This document shows, in pieces, positions 46,236 to 56,263 of a stretch of 64,000 bases of DNA. The position numbers were made by a program, and so were the translations under genes. Position 1 is the stretch's first letter; every line of letters starts with the position of its first letter. The notes beneath the pieces were generated by a model. It did not search any database. It was not told where the DNA came from and was given only the letters and a program-made list of their open reading frames with translations. The DNA comes from SZAS-103 sp036496805 (GTDB taxonomy: Bacteria; Pseudomonadota; Gammaproteobacteria; Xanthomonadales; Xanthomonadaceae), in contig DASXKN010000008.1 of the NCBI GenBank assembly GCA_036496805.1, forward strand, positions 16,839 to 80,838, in the 5' to 3' direction.

Positions 46236-47851
46236 ACGTCGCCATGCGCCAGGTCGCCATCCTTGATCACCGGGGGCGTGGTGAAGCTGTGGTGCGGCGG
46301 CGGCGAGGACAGGGTCCACTCCAGTCCGCGCGCGCCTTCCCACGAACGCGCCTCGGCCTTCTTGCCGCCGCGTGCGCAGCTCCACACGATGTAGACGAAC
46401 AGCAACTGGCTCAGGCCGAACGCAAAGCCGCCGATCGACGAGATCATGTTGAAGTCGGCGAAGGCGACGTTGTAGTCGGGGATGCGGCGCGGCATGCCGG
46501 CCAGGCCGAGGAAGTGCTGCGGGAAAAAGAGCACGTTCACGAAGATCGTGCTCAGCCAGAAGTGCCACTTGCCGAGCGTCTCGTTGTACATGTGGCCGGT
46601 CCACTTCGGCAGCCAGTAGTACGTGGCCGCCATGATCGCGAAGATCGCGCCGGTCACCAGCACGTAGTGGAAGTGGGCGACGACGAAGTAGGTGTCCTGG
46701 TACTGGAAGTCGGCCGGCACCATCGCCAGCATCAGGCCGGAGAAGCCGCCGATCGTGAACAGGATGACGAAGGCGATCGCGAACAGCATCGGGGTCTCGA
46801 AGGTCATCGAGCCCTTCCACATCGTCGACACCCAGTTGAACACCTTCACGCCGGTCGGGATCGCGATCAGCATCGTCGAGTACATGAAGAACAGCTCGCC
46901 GCCGAACGGCATGCCGACCGTGAACATGTGGTGCGCCCACACGATGAAGCTCAGGAAGGCGATCGAGGCGATCGCGTAGACCATCGCCTGGTAGCCGAAC
47001 AGCGGCTTGCGGGCGAAGGTCGGGATGATCTCCGACACGATCCCGAACGCCGGCAGGATCATGATGTAGACCTCGGGGTGCCCGAAGAACCAGAAGATGT
47101 GCTGGAACATCACCGGGTCGCCGCCGCCGGCCGCGTTGAAGAAGCTCGTGCCGAAGTACTTGTCGGTGAGCAGCATGGTGACCGCGCCGGCCAGCACCGG
47201 CATCACCGCGATCAGCAGGAAGGCGGTGATCAGCCAGCTCCATACGAACACCGGCATCTTCAGCAGGTCCACGCCGGGGGCGCGCATGTTGAGGATGGTG
47301 GCGATGATGTTGATCGCGCCCATGATCGAGCTGATGCCCATCATGTGGATCGCGAACACCATGAAGGCGACGTTGTTGCCGCCCTGGATCGACAGCGGCG
47401 GGTACATCGTCCAGCCGCCGGCCGGGCCGCCGCCGCCGATGCCGAACATGCCGAGCACGAACGGCAGCAGCAGCATGGTGAAGGCGAACGGGAGGATCCA
47501 GAACGACCAGTTGTTCATCCGCGGCAGCGCCATGTCCGGCGCGCCGATCATCATCGGCACCATCCAGTTGGCGAGGCCGACGAAGGCCGGCATCACCGCG
47601 CCGAAGATCATCACCAGCGCATGCATGGTGGTGAGCTGGTTGAAGAACTCGGGCTGCATGAACTGCAGGCCGGGCTTGAAGAGCTCCGCGCGGATGCCCA
47701 TCGCCATGCTGCCGCCGATCAAGAACATCACCAGCGAGAAGATCAGGTAGAGCGTGCCGATGTCCTTGTGGTTCGTGGACATGAACCAGCGGTGGAAGAA
47801 ACCTTCCTTGTGGCCGTGGTCGTCGTGGTGCTCTGCGGTCTGGGTTGCCAT
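46226..47851 (-). CDS. ctaD: Cytochrome c oxidase subunit I
   Basis: 541 residues, twelve helices. WFMSTNHKDIGTLYLIFSLVMFLIGG opens the core; FWFFGHPEVYIMILPAFG carries the CuB His and the cross-linked Tyr, VWAHHMFTVGM the CuB His pair, and VAHFHYVLVTGAIF the haem ligands. It is the catalytic subunit of an aa3-type oxidase that reduces oxygen to water and pumps protons. The gene follows coxB by 65 nt and is followed by a hairpin array and the assembly genes. Confidence 0.98.
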   Translation of the reverse strand: MATQTAEHHDDHGHKEGFFHRWFMSTNHKDIGTLYLIFSLVMFLIGGSMAMGIRAELFKPGLQFMQPEFFNQLTTMHALVMIFGAVMPAFVGLANWMVPMMIGAPDMALPRMNNWSFWILPFAFTMLLLPFVLGMFGIGGGGPAGGWTMYPPLSIQGGNNVAFMVFAIHMMGISSIMGAINIIATILNMRAPGVDLLKMPVFVWSWLITAFLLIAVMPVLAGAVTMLLTDKYFGTSFFNAAGGGDPVMFQHIFWFFGHPEVYIMILPAFGIVSEIIPTFARKPLFGYQAMVYAIASIAFLSFIVWAHHMFTVGMPFGGELFFMYSTMLIAIPTGVKVFNWVSTMWKGSMTFETPMLFAIAFVILFTIGGFSGLMLAMVPADFQYQDTYFVVAHFHYVLVTGAIFAIMAATYYWLPKWTGHMYNETLGKWHFWLSTIFVNVLFFPQHFLGLAGMPRRIPDYNVAFADFNMISSIGGFAFGLSQLLFVYIVWSCARGGKKAEARSWEGARGLEWTLSSPPPHHSFTTPPVIKDGDLAHGDVTH

Positions 47852-47916
47852 GATCGGTGCCTCGAAGGGTTTTCAGCGAAAGCCTGGTTCGGCGAGAGCC
47901 GGCGCTGCGTGCGGCC

Positions 47917-48966
47917 TTAGTGCGTGGCGGCGGCCGCGGGTGCGGCGGCGACGGCGTTGTTGCCCGTCGGCGCGGCGGCGTTGTCCGTTGCAGCAGGAGC
48001 CGCCGGGGCAGCTTCGGCAGTATTGGCAGCGGCGTTGGCGGCCTTCTGGTCGGCCAGCCAGGTCTTGAACTCCGCCTTGGAGACCGCCTTCACCACGATC
48101 GGCATGAAGCCGTGGTCGCGCCCGCACAGCTCGGTGCACTGGCCACGATAGATGCCGGGCTTGTTGATGCGCGTCCAGTTCTCGTTGACGATGCCCGGGA
48201 TCGCGTCCTGCTTCCAGCCGAACTGCGGCACCCACCAGGAGTGGATCACGTCGTCGCCGGTCACCACGAAACGGATCTTGGTGTCCACCGGCAGCACCAG
48301 TGGATGGTCGACGTTGAGCAGGTAGACATTCTCGCCGTTCGCATCGACGACCTTGGCCGGATCCAGGCCCGAGCCGAGCGCGCGGGTACGGTCGGACTCG
48401 CGATCGAGGCGGCTGAGGAACTGCACGCCCTCGCCCACGTACTCATAGCGCCACATCCACTGGATGCCGTTGACCTTCACGGTCATCTCGGACTGGCTGG
48501 TGTCGTACATCGAGAACAGGGTCTTGGTCGCCGGGACCGCCATGACGATCAGGATCACGATCGGCACGATCGTCCAGATGACCTCGGCCGTGGTGTTGTG
48601 GCTGAACTGCGCGGCGACCGCGCCCTTCGACTTGCGGTGATGGATCATCGACCAGAACATCGCGCCGAACACGAGGATGCCGATCACGATGCACAGGCCC
48701 ATGGTGAGGTTGTGCAGGTTGTAGATGCTCTCGGACGTGGGCGTCACGCCCGGCGTCAAGTTGAGCTGCCAGCGCACGGGGTTGGCCTGCGCCAGTCCGG
48801 CCACGATCGCGGCGGACAGCGCCATGGCGGCGCGAGGCAGGATGCCGAGCACGCGCGCCTTGCGCGGCGAAGCCGAGTATGGGCCGCGACCGGACTCGGC
48901 GTGCTCTGGGCAGTCCTGGATGGACTGATCCAGAGCCTGGGAATTCATGCTGCGAGCTGGTTTCAT
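47917..48966 (-). CDS. ctaC: Cytochrome c oxidase subunit II
   Basis: 349 residues. Signal sequence (RAAMALSAAIVAGLAQA), two membrane helices (about 85-105 and 128-148), and a cupredoxin domain with the CuA ligands His242, Cys277, Glu279, Cys281, His285 and Met288 (GQCTELCGRDHGFM). The aromatic electron-entry patch is in IQWMWRYEY. An Ala-rich tail of about 35 residues follows; there is no cytochrome c fusion. Its ATG overlaps the DUF2244 stop by four bases. Confidence 0.97.
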   Translation of the reverse strand: MKPARSMNSQALDQSIQDCPEHAESGRGPYSASPRKARVLGILPRAAMALSAAIVAGLAQANPVRWQLNLTPGVTPTSESIYNLHNLTMGLCIVIGILVFGAMFWSMIHHRKSKGAVAAQFSHNTTAEVIWTIVPIVILIVMAVPATKTLFSMYDTSQSEMTVKVNGIQWMWRYEYVGEGVQFLSRLDRESDRTRALGSGLDPAKVVDANGENVYLLNVDHPLVLPVDTKIRFVVTGDDVIHSWWVPQFGWKQDAIPGIVNENWTRINKPGIYRGQCTELCGRDHGFMPIVVKAVSKAEFKTWLADQKAANAAANTAEAAPAAPAATDNAAAPTGNNAVAAAPAAAATH

Positions 48967-49514
48967 TCGGACCGTTCCTGAGACATGACATCTGACATGA
49001 CGTCGTTCGACTTCACCGCCACGCGGCCCGAGGCCGCCAGCAGCGCATCCTGCAACCTGTCGGCGAGCACCTTGCGCTCGTCCGGCGCGAGAAAACCGCC
49101 CACTTCCACCTGCAACCCCCGCGAATCCAGCACCACGTGCGGCTCGCGCCCGGCTTGCCCGACCGACAACCGCACCCAGCACGGATGCGCTTCGAAGACC
49201 GGCACATCACCGGCCGGCGCCGGACCTGCCTGCCTGCGCACGCACACCGTCGTCCCGTCGACGTCGATCTGCTCGCGCCGCTCCCCGAGCCGCCACATCC
49301 AGCGCAGCGCCGAGGCCACGATCAGGCTGTCGAGCAGCGCGAACGGCGGGGCATACACATTGCCCTGCACCGCGCTCAGCAACGCGACGACCCACATCGT
49401 GCCGGTCAGCACGGCGAACAGCGCCCCCATCTGACGACCGCTCAGCGCACGCGGTGGCCGCAGGACGAGCCGCGTCCGCGGACATCCCGGAACCGCCGGG
49501 TGCAGCTCGATCAT
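48963..49514 (-). CDS. DUF2244 membrane protein heading the cox operon
   Basis: 183 residues. Two central helices (ALFAVLTGTMWVVALLSAV and PPFALLDSLIVASALRWMW) and a C-terminal domain with QIDVDGTTVCVRRQAG and the closing GGFLAPDERKVLADRLQDAL, the DUF2244 pattern. Function unknown; the gene is often first in oxidase operons. It overlaps coxB by four bases. Confidence 0.87.
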   Translation of the reverse strand: MIELHPAVPGCPRTRLVLRPPRALSGRQMGALFAVLTGTMWVVALLSAVQGNVYAPPFALLDSLIVASALRWMWRLGERREQIDVDGTTVCVRRQAGPAPAGDVPVFEAHPCWVRLSVGQAGREPHVVLDSRGLQVEVGGFLAPDERKVLADRLQDALLAASGRVAVKSNDVMSDVMSQERSE

Positions 49515-49550
49515 TGGTAGCGCCTCCGCCGTCAGCGGAAACAAGGCGGG

Positions 49551-49580
49551 ATTGTACCGGGCCGCGACAAAGCCGGGCAA
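49551..49580 (-). promoter_or_regulatory. Probable promoter of the cox operon
   Basis: On the minus strand TTGCCC (49575-49580), an 18-bp spacer and TACAAT (49551-49556), giving a leader of about 30 nt before the DUF2244 ATG. Confidence 0.5.
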
Positions 49581-49713
49581 GCCGGAAGCCTTGCGCGGCG
49601 CGCCGGGCCAAGCCGTCTCCGGCGCATGCAGGCCCACTTTGCCGCTCCGCCAGCCTGCTAAACTCGCGCCTCTTCCGCGCCCTATCGGCGAAGCCGCCCT
49701 TCCGGGACTGCCC

Positions 49714-52700
49714 GTGACCGACATCCTGCGACCCGAGCTGCCGCCGACCGGCGATCCGCTGCGCGAGCGCATCACCGCGGCGTGGCTGCGCGACGAGGAC
49801 GAGCACGTCGGCGAGCTGCTGGCCGCCGCGCGCTTCAGCCCGCAGGACAGCTCGATCATCGAGCGCACCGCCGCAGGCCTGGTCGAGCGCGTGCGCACGC
49901 GCGCGCAGAGCCAGGGCGTGATCGAAGCCTTCATGCGCGAGTACGACCTGTCCTCCGAGGAAGGCGTACTGCTGATGTGCGTGGCCGAAGCGCTGCTGCG
50001 CATCCCCGACCAGGCCACCGCCGACCGGCTGATCCGCGACAAGCTCGGCGACGCCGACTGGGAAGCGCACCTGGGCAAGAGCGCGTCGCTGCTGGTGAAC
50101 GCGTCGAGCTGGGGCCTGATGTTGACCGGGCGCATGGTCGGACTGGCGGGCGAGACCCGCGGCAATGCGATCGGCGCGCTGCGCCGACTGGTCGGGCGCG
50201 CCGGTGAGCCGGTGATCCGGCTGGCGGTGCGCCAGGCCATGAAGATCATGGGCTTCCAGTTCGTGATGGGCAGGACGATCGAGGAAGCGCTCGCGCGCGC
50301 GAAGAAGGCGGACGCGACCTGCTACCGGCATTCGTTCGACATGCTGGGCGAGGGCGCGCTGACCACGGCCGACGGCGCCCGCTACCACGAGGCCTACCGC
50401 AAGGCGATCCTCGCGATCGGCGCGAGCGGCCCCGGCGGGAGCTGGCGCGGCCAGGACGTGTTCGCCGCGCCGTCGATCTCGGTCAAGCTCTCGGCCCTGC
50501 ATCCGCGCTACGAGCACGGCAACCGCGCGCGGGTGATGTCCGAACTGCTGCCTGGCGTGATCGAACTCGCCCAGCTCGCCAAGGCGCAGGGGATCGGGTT
50601 CACGATCGATGCCGAGGAAGCCGACCGGCTGGAACTGTCGCTGGACGTGATCGTCGGCGCGTTCGAGCATCCCTCGCTGGCCGGCTGGAATGGCTACGGC
50701 CTGGCCGTGCAGGCCTACCAGAAGCGCGCGCCGTTCGTGCTCGACTACCTGATCGCCGCCGCGCGCCGCGCCGGCCGGCGAATGCCGGTGCGGCTGGTGA
50801 AGGGCGCGTACTGGGATTCGGAGATCAAGCGCTCGCAGGTGGACGGACTCGCCGGCTACCCGGTGCTGACCCGCAAGCCGAACACCGACGTCAGCTACCT
50901 CGCCTGCGCGCGCAAGATGCTCGGCGCGACCGACGCGCTCTATCCGATGTTCGCGACCCACAACGCGCACACGCTCGCGGCGATCAACCACATCGCCAGG
51001 CAACTGCACGGGGACTGGAAGACGAACGGGCGTCCTGCGCCCTACGAGTACCAGAAACTGCACGGCATGGGCGACGACCTGTACCGCGAGATTGTCGGCA
51101 AGGACCAGCTCGACGTGAGCTGCCGGGTCTATGCCCCGGTCGGTTCGCACGAGGACCTGCTGCCCTACCTGGTGCGGCGCCTGCTCGAGAACGGCGCGAA
51201 CTCCAGCTTCGTCAACCGCATCACCGACTCCAATGTTTCGGCGCAGTCGCTGGTCACCGATCCGACCGTCGTCGTCGCCGGCTTCGCCACCAAGGCCCAC
51301 CCCCATATTCCGCTGCCCCGCGCGCTGTACGGCCCCGGGAGGATCAATTCGATGGGCGTCAATTTCGCCAATGACCAGGACATGCGTGCGCTGGCCGCGC
51401 GCATCGAAGCCGCCAGGGGTCCGTGGACCGCCGCTCCGCTGGTGCCGGGCGCGAACAACTCCGGCACCCAGATCACCACGACCAGCCCGGTCGACCGCCG
51501 CAAGATGGTCGGCCACTGGATGACCAGCGACGCCGCCACCGTCGAACGCGCGATCGCCAATGCGGTCGCCGCGCAGGCCGATTGGGATGCGACGCCGGCC
51601 TCGGGCCGCGCCGGGATCCTCGAACACGCCGCCGACCTGCTGGAAGCGCGCAATGCCGACTTCATCGCGATGTGCATGCGCGAAGCCGGCAAGACGATGG
51701 GCGATGCCGTCGCGGAGGTGCGCGAGGCGGTGGACTTCCTGCGCTACTACGCGCAGCAGGCGCGCGCGACCCTCGCCGATCCGCTGAACCTGCCCGGCCC
51801 GACCGGCGAATCCAACGCAATGACCTTGCACGGGCGAGGTGTGTTCGTCTGTATCAGCCCATGGAACTTCCCGCTCGCGATCTTCGTCGGCCAGGTCGCA
51901 GCTGCGCTGGTGACCGGCAATGCCGTCATCGCCAAGCCCGCCGAACAGACCAACCTGATCGGCTACGCGGCGACCCGGCTGCTGCACGAAGCCGGCGTGC
52001 CGGCGGCGGTCCTGCAATTCCTGCCCGGCGACGGCGCCAGCGTCGGCGCGGCACTGACCCGCGACGCGCGGGTATCCGGCGTCGCCTTCACCGGCTCGAC
52101 CGCGACCGCGCGTGCGATCAATCGTGCGCTCGCCGGCCGCGACGGCCCGATCGCGGCGCTGATCGCCGAGACCGGCGGCCAGAACGCGATGATCGCCGAC
52201 TCCTCGGCCCTGCCCGAACAGCTCGTCAAGGACGTGGTCGCCTCGGCGTTCGGCTCCGCCGGCCAGCGCTGCTCGGCCGCGCGCGTGCTGCTCGTGCAGG
52301 AAGACATCGCCGACAAGGTGATCGCGATGCTCGCAGGCGCGATGGACACCCTGGTGGTCGGCGACCCCTCGCAGCCGGGCGTCGACATCGGCCCGGTGAT
52401 CGACGCCGATGCCCTGAAGGCCCTCGAGGAACACGCGGCGCGGATGGATCGCGAGGCGAAACTGATCCGCAAGGTGGCGCTGTCCGACAGCGCGGCGAAC
52501 GGCACCTTCTTCGCGCCGCGCGCCTACGAGCTCGCTTCGCTCGACCCGTTGCGCGGCGAGGTGTTCGGCCCGGTGCTGCACGTGGTCCGCTACGCCGCCG
52601 CCGACCTCGACAAGGTCATCGACGCGATCAACGCGACCGGCTACGGGCTCACGCTCGGCATCCACTCGCGCATCGACGCCACCGTCGAGCGGATCAGCTC

Positions 52701-52908
52701 GCGGGTGAAGGCCGGCAACTGCTACGTCAACCGCAACATGATCGGCGCGGTCGTGGGTGTGCAGCCGTTCGGCGGCGAGGGCCTTTCAGGCACCGGTCCG
52801 AAAGCTGGCGGCCCGCACTACCTCACACGCTTCGTCACCGAGCGCACGCTGACGGTCAACACCACGGCTGCGGGCGGCAACGCATCGCTGCTCACCCTCG
52901 GCGAATAG
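49714..52908 (+). CDS. putA: Bifunctional proline dehydrogenase / glutamate-semialdehyde dehydrogenase PutA
   Basis: 1064 residues from a GTG start (MTDILRPELPP). The N-terminal part is the FAD-dependent proline dehydrogenase barrel (RLVKGAYWDSEIKRSQ and YPMFATHNAHTL); the C-terminal part is an aldehyde dehydrogenase with catalytic Cys853 in SAGQRCSAARVLL and the catalytic Glu in AETGGQN. It oxidises proline to glutamate. There is no ribbon-helix-helix DNA-binding domain, so unlike E. coli PutA (1320 aa) it cannot act as its own repressor by that route. It is divergent from the cox operon and ends at a terminator. Confidence 0.97.
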   Translation: MTDILRPELPPTGDPLRERITAAWLRDEDEHVGELLAAARFSPQDSSIIERTAAGLVERVRTRAQSQGVIEAFMREYDLSSEEGVLLMCVAEALLRIPDQATADRLIRDKLGDADWEAHLGKSASLLVNASSWGLMLTGRMVGLAGETRGNAIGALRRLVGRAGEPVIRLAVRQAMKIMGFQFVMGRTIEEALARAKKADATCYRHSFDMLGEGALTTADGARYHEAYRKAILAIGASGPGGSWRGQDVFAAPSISVKLSALHPRYEHGNRARVMSELLPGVIELAQLAKAQGIGFTIDAEEADRLELSLDVIVGAFEHPSLAGWNGYGLAVQAYQKRAPFVLDYLIAAARRAGRRMPVRLVKGAYWDSEIKRSQVDGLAGYPVLTRKPNTDVSYLACARKMLGATDALYPMFATHNAHTLAAINHIARQLHGDWKTNGRPAPYEYQKLHGMGDDLYREIVGKDQLDVSCRVYAPVGSHEDLLPYLVRRLLENGANSSFVNRITDSNVSAQSLVTDPTVVVAGFATKAHPHIPLPRALYGPGRINSMGVNFANDQDMRALAARIEAARGPWTAAPLVPGANNSGTQITTTSPVDRRKMVGHWMTSDAATVERAIANAVAAQADWDATPASGRAGILEHAADLLEARNADFIAMCMREAGKTMGDAVAEVREAVDFLRYYAQQARATLADPLNLPGPTGESNAMTLHGRGVFVCISPWNFPLAIFVGQVAAALVTGNAVIAKPAEQTNLIGYAATRLLHEAGVPAAVLQFLPGDGASVGAALTRDARVSGVAFTGSTATARAINRALAGRDGPIAALIAETGGQNAMIADSSALPEQLVKDVVASAFGSAGQRCSAARVLLVQEDIADKVIAMLAGAMDTLVVGDPSQPGVDIGPVIDADALKALEEHAARMDREAKLIRKVALSDSAANGTFFAPRAYELASLDPLRGEVFGPVLHVVRYAAADLDKVIDAINATGYGLTLGIHSRIDATVERISSRVKAGNCYVNRNMIGAVVGVQPFGGEGLSGTGPKAGGPHYLTRFVTERTLTVNTTAAGGNASLLTLGE

Positions 52909-52934
52909 CCGGCCCCGAAGGCAGCGGACAAAAA

Positions 52935-52958
52935 GAAACCCCGCCGAAGCGGGGTTTC
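52935..52958. terminator. Bidirectional terminator between putA and fadL
   Basis: GAAACCCCGC CGAA GCGGGGTTTC, perfect 10-bp stem with A-rich and T-rich flanks, in the gap between converging genes. Confidence 0.9.
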
Positions 52959-52983
52959 TCGTTTCCCGGTGCGACTGATCCGC

Positions 52984-54330
52984 TTAGAAGTGGAACGTCG
53001 CCGAAACGCCGTACAGGTTCGCATCGGCATTCGTGTAGGTACCGGCGAGCACCGAACCGTTGTTCAGGTTGATGTTGAAGATGCTCGGCTTGTCGATCGC
53101 GATGTGGCTGAAGCCGATGTTCCATTCGACGTTGTCGTTCGGCATCCAGCCCAGGCCCAGCGAGTACAGGTTGCGGTTGTTGTCGGGCAGGCGCGGGTCG
53201 CGGGTGGCGTTGCTGGTCGGGGTCTCGTCGTGCGCGTAACCGGCGCGGAGCACCCAGTGCGGATCGAACTGCCAGTCGGCGCCGATCGCGAACTCGGTGG
53301 AATCCTTCCAGTCGAAGACTTCGACCGACGGCGGCTGGGCGGGGTTGTCGAAATTCACCACCAGGTTCTTCAGCACGCCCCAGTTGGTGCGCTCGATGTC
53401 GGCCGAGATGGTGAAGGTGCTGCTGAGCTTCTGCGACAGGCTCAAGGTCACCACGCTGGGCGTGCTGATGCTGGCATTGGCGCCGGTGTTCTGGAACAGG
53501 CTGGCCGTTGCCGGGTTCAGCGCCAGGACTGCCTGCACGTTCGAGGGCACGTCGAAATCGGCGTGGCCGTTGATGTCGTGGTCGATCTTCGAACGGTAGT
53601 TCAGGCCGATGTTGGTGTTCGGGGTCGGGCGGAACAGGAAGCCCACGTCCCAGCCCCAGCTCGTGTCGTTGCCCTTGATGCGCGCGAAACCGTCAGCCGA
53701 CTGCGGGGTGAAGCCCAGCGGGCCGCCGCCGTTGACGTACAGCAGGGTGCCGAAGTCGACCGCGTTGCTCAGCTCGGCATCGGCGCGCTGGGAAATGATG
53801 CTCAGGCCCGCCGAGAACATGTCGTTGAACTTGTACGAGCCGGCGAAGGTGAGGTCGACGGTCTTCAGTTCCGACTTGATCGCCTCGTAGCGGCCGATCC
53901 AGTCCGGGTCGTACTGGGTCTTCAGGCCGAACGGTGCGGTGACCGAAGCGCCCAGGGTGAAGCCGTTGCCGAACGGGAAGATGACGTCGAAGGCCGGGAC
54001 CGGCGTGGTGTCGCCCAGGTCGCCGCCATTGCCGCCGGTCAGCGGGTTGCCCAGCAGGTCCTCGCCGGCGCCGCTGAACTGCCCGTGCAGGTCGATCGCG
54101 GTCAGGTCGGTCTGGAAGGTGTTCTTGTCGAACAGCGACATGGCGGCCGGGTTGTTGGCGACCACCGCGGCATCGCCCCAGTCGGACGCGGAGCCAGCAT
54201 GCGAGCGGCTCATCGCATCGATGCTGTCCTCGCGGATCTGGAAGCCGGAGGCCATCGCCTGGCCGCAGGCCAGCGCGGCCACGACCGCAACCGCCAAGGA
54301 GGAAATCGTCACGGAGTTGGATTTGCGCAT
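52984..54330 (-). CDS. fadL: FadL/OmpP1-type outer-membrane porin
   Basis: 448 residues. Signal peptide (SLAVAVVAALACGQAMA), then SGFQIREDSIDAMSRSHAGSASD and AAVVANNPAAMSLF, the N-terminal hatch of FadL, where the NPAxM motif is diagnostic. The rest is a 14-strand barrel ending NLYGVSATFHF with the terminal Phe. Such porins take up long-chain fatty acids or other hydrophobic compounds by lateral diffusion. GAGAGA precedes the ATG. Confidence 0.92.
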   Translation of the reverse strand: MRKSNSVTISSLAVAVVAALACGQAMASGFQIREDSIDAMSRSHAGSASDWGDAAVVANNPAAMSLFDKNTFQTDLTAIDLHGQFSGAGEDLLGNPLTGGNGGDLGDTTPVPAFDVIFPFGNGFTLGASVTAPFGLKTQYDPDWIGRYEAIKSELKTVDLTFAGSYKFNDMFSAGLSIISQRADAELSNAVDFGTLLYVNGGGPLGFTPQSADGFARIKGNDTSWGWDVGFLFRPTPNTNIGLNYRSKIDHDINGHADFDVPSNVQAVLALNPATASLFQNTGANASISTPSVVTLSLSQKLSSTFTISADIERTNWGVLKNLVVNFDNPAQPPSVEVFDWKDSTEFAIGADWQFDPHWVLRAGYAHDETPTSNATRDPRLPDNNRNLYSLGLGWMPNDNVEWNIGFSHIAIDKPSIFNINLNNGSVLAGTYTNADANLYGVSATFHF

Positions 54331-54547
54331 GTCTGTCTCTCGTTGGAATGATCGAATCCGGAAGGGTTGAACCCGCTGTACGGGGTCGCGTTCACAAGGC
54401 CCTGCGGTCGGGATTCGCGACCGCGCAACATACCGCACCGTACATCCACGCCGCGGCATTATGCCTTAACCAATATCTAACATGGAAGGGGCGTTGCGCA
54501 AGCTACCCTTTCGACCCGACCGCGCGCTCCGGCCCTTGCCGGCAACC

Positions 54548-56254
54548 ATGTACCTGGATCACTACGGCCTGCGGGAGCCGCCGTTCTCGATCACCCCCGA
54601 CCCGCGCTTCGTCTTCCTGTCCGAACGCCACCGCGATGCGCTGGCGCACCTGCTCTATGGCATTGGCCAGGGCGGGGGCAGCGGTTTCGTGCAGCTCACC
54701 GGCGAGGTCGGGACCGGCAAGACCACGCTCAGCCGCCTGCTGCTCGAACAGCTACCGGCGAACGTACGGGTGGCGCTGGTGCTCAACCCGCTGCTCTCGC
54801 CGGTGGAACTGCTGGAGGCGATCTGCGAGGAGCTGCACCTGGACCTCGATGGCCGGCGCGGCAACCTCAAGGCGCTGGTCGACGCGCTCAATGCGCACCT
54901 GCTCGCGGCGCACGCGGGCGGGCTGCGGGTGGTTCTGATCATCGACGAGGCGCAGAACCTGTCGGCAGCCGCCCTGGAACAGGTACGCCTGCTGACCAAC
55001 CTCGAGACGGCGACGCAGAAGCTGCTGCAGATCATCCTGCTCGGCCAGCCCGAACTGCGCGACATGCTGGCGCGACCCGACCTGCGCCAGCTCGCACAGC
55101 GCATCACCGCGCGCTACCACCTCGACCCGCTCGACGCCGACGAGAGCGAGGCCTACCTGCGCCACCGCTGGGCGGTGGCTGGCGGCGGCGCTTTCCCGTT
55201 CGCGCGCGGCGCGGCGCGACGCCTGCATCGGCACGCGGGCGGCATTCCCCGCCTGCTCAACGTCATCGCCGAACGTGCCCTTCTGGCCGGCTACGCGCGC
55301 GGCGAACGCACGATCGGCGAGGGCCTGCTCGACCAGGCCGCGAAGGAAGTGATGGCTCCGCGCGTGCGGGTGCGCGGATGGCTGCCGGCCGGCGTGGCGG
55401 CGCTGGCCATCGCTGTACTGGTCGCGGTCGGCATCGGCATGGCGAATCGCTGGCGGCCAAAACCGGGTGCGTCCGCCCGACCGACCGCAACCACGGCTGC
55501 AGCAGTCCGCGCTCCGCGAACGCCCTCCGTGGCAAAGGCCGTACAGGCCGTCACCCATGGTGCGGCAGGCGCGGAAGCCGCGGGCGCGCACCCGGACGGC
55601 ACGGCGACGGTCGCGACACCCGCCTCGCTCGATGCATCAGCCTTCGCCCGACGTCTGGACGCGAGCCACGGCGACATCAATGCTGCGTGGAGTTCGCTGC
55701 TGGCGCTGTGGTCGATCCGCCCCGACGAGATCGCCGACGCGACCGCATCGCCCTGTCCCACGCCGAAGACACCCGGTCTGTTCTGCGCCAGCGGCAAGCA
55801 GCGACTGAGCCTGCTCGCGCAGTTCGATCGCCCGCTGCTGCTGCGGCTGCACGCGGGCACGCGCCCGGCGTGGGCCGTGCTGCTCGGCCTGGGCTCGACC
55901 CAGGTCCTGCTGCAGCTCGACGGCGACAGCTTCGTGGCGCCTCGTGCCGCTCTCGAGAACACAATCGATGGCTACGCGATGATCGCTCGCGGGCCCTCCG
56001 GGTTGGTTTTGCCGATCAAGCGTGGCGACACCGGTGCGGGTGTCGATTGGTTGCGCCAGCGCCTGTCGATGCCGGGCGCTTCGGCCGCTTCATCGCCGAA
56101 AGCAGGGCCCTACGATGATGCCCTGGTCGCCGCGGTACGCGAAAAGCAGCGCGCCTTCGGACTGCATCCCGACGGCGTGGTCGGACCCGAGACGCTGTTC
56201 GCCCTGCTCGCGGCCGATCGCGACGGCCCGCACCTGCGCAAGCTGGCGGAGTAG
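54548..56254 (+). CDS. GspA/ExeA-like AAA ATPase with peptidoglycan-binding domain
   Basis: 568 residues. MYLDHYGLREPPFSITPDPRFVF is the family N terminus; Walker A GEVGTGKTT (52-60) and Walker B LIIDEAQN (130-137) follow; one transmembrane helix (about 283-302); then a periplasmic part with a C39-peptidase-like domain (about 375-490, apparently without the catalytic Cys) and a C-terminal peptidoglycan-binding domain (LRQRLSMPG...QRAFGLHPDGVVGPETLFALL). ExeA with GspB remodels peptidoglycan to let a type II secretin assemble. gspB follows 9 nt later; no other gsp gene is in the window. Confidence 0.88.
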   Translation: MYLDHYGLREPPFSITPDPRFVFLSERHRDALAHLLYGIGQGGGSGFVQLTGEVGTGKTTLSRLLLEQLPANVRVALVLNPLLSPVELLEAICEELHLDLDGRRGNLKALVDALNAHLLAAHAGGLRVVLIIDEAQNLSAAALEQVRLLTNLETATQKLLQIILLGQPELRDMLARPDLRQLAQRITARYHLDPLDADESEAYLRHRWAVAGGGAFPFARGAARRLHRHAGGIPRLLNVIAERALLAGYARGERTIGEGLLDQAAKEVMAPRVRVRGWLPAGVAALAIAVLVAVGIGMANRWRPKPGASARPTATTAAAVRAPRTPSVAKAVQAVTHGAAGAEAAGAHPDGTATVATPASLDASAFARRLDASHGDINAAWSSLLALWSIRPDEIADATASPCPTPKTPGLFCASGKQRLSLLAQFDRPLLLRLHAGTRPAWAVLLGLGSTQVLLQLDGDSFVAPRAALENTIDGYAMIARGPSGLVLPIKRGDTGAGVDWLRQRLSMPGASAASSPKAGPYDDALVAAVREKQRAFGLHPDGVVGPETLFALLAADRDGPHLRKLAE

Positions 56255-56263
56255 CCTGACGCC

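Noticed and set aside
46134..46394. Plus-strand frame over the coxA 3' end and hairpin array
   Set aside because: It is antisense to the end of coxA and lacks motifs or a ribosome site.
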